Shown here in pieces: positions 44,937 through 45,012 of a DNA stretch of 45,012 nt. The DNA is taken from contig NZ_PZJO01000004.1 in NCBI RefSeq assembly GCF_003206575.1, forward strand, positions 316 through 45,327, given 5' to 3'. Origin of the DNA: Salinicola endophyticus (GTDB lineage: Bacteria; Pseudomonadota; Gammaproteobacteria; Pseudomonadales; Halomonadaceae). Every line of letters begins with the position of its first letter. Positions within the stretch are counted from its first letter, which is position 1. The notes under the pieces are model-generated. The model made no database searches. It saw only the letters and a list, made by a program, of their open reading frames with translations, and was not told where the DNA came from. A program made the translations under genes and the position numbers.

Positions 44937-45012
44937 CGCACCCTTCCACGCGTACGGCTTCAGCGGTGCTCTAGTCTCCCGGCCCACCTCAGTCTTCCGG
45001 CCCACCTCGCGC
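44937..45012. other. 3' window end, no gene seen
   Basis: 76 bp after the Nudix stop. CCGGCCCACCTC occurs twice, a short repeat at the window edge. No terminator or gene is clear. Confidence 0.4.

Overview
The window is high-GC, gene-dense chromosomal DNA from a gammaproteobacterium. The closest match by gene content and style (LapADG-type adhesion, curli, LpxL-like acyltransferase, ThiC under a TPP riboswitch, short palindromic repeats) is a halophilic or marine Halomonadaceae-like bacterium. That placement is inference: there is no rRNA or other phylogenetic marker here. I found no tRNA, rRNA, CRISPR array, prophage or intact insertion sequence.

Layout. (1) 1-14147, + strand: a c-di-GMP-controlled giant-adhesin locus. 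It holds the C-terminal 1.9k residues of a VCBS/vWA/RTX adhesin, its type I secretion system (ABC transporter, HlyD-family adaptor, TolC-family pore), a LapD-like degenerate GGDEF-EAL receptor, a LapG-like periplasmic cysteine protease and an EF-hand lipoprotein. (2) 14262-26414: housekeeping and metabolic genes (glutaredoxin, parvulin PpiC, CsbD-like, SLC1 symporter, thiC with TPP riboswitch, anmK, LysR/MFS divergent pair, VOC protein/LysR divergent pair, pirin, beta-hydroxyacid dehydrogenase). (3) 26479-31699, - strand: an acyltransferase, then a curli locus with csgD-csgE-csgF-csgG followed by csgB-csgA on the same strand. (4) 32328-39425: a complete six-gene ebo (edb) cluster, eboA-eboF, split into three transcription units around a convergent/divergent eboF. 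(5) 39614-44936: two MFS transporters, a 2OG-Fe(II) oxygenase and two Nudix hydrolases.

Working together. Two surface-matrix systems, a cleavable LapA-type adhesin and curli amyloid, sit about 13 kb apart, and the curli genes directly border the ebo cluster. In other bacteria ebo/edb genes have been linked to export or handling of a secondary metabolite (scytonemin monomer in cyanobacteria) and to nematode repellence in Pseudomonas. The region therefore looks like a surface/biofilm and interaction island. The ebo substrate is not identifiable from this window.

Non-coding structure. Two palindromic, MITE-like repeats (14603-14745 and 40984-41181) share an internal core but have different terminal inverted repeats. 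A third, partial copy of the core lies at 26422-26447. Well-formed hairpins follow many of the genes, though only the csgA and csgG terminators have clear U-tracts.
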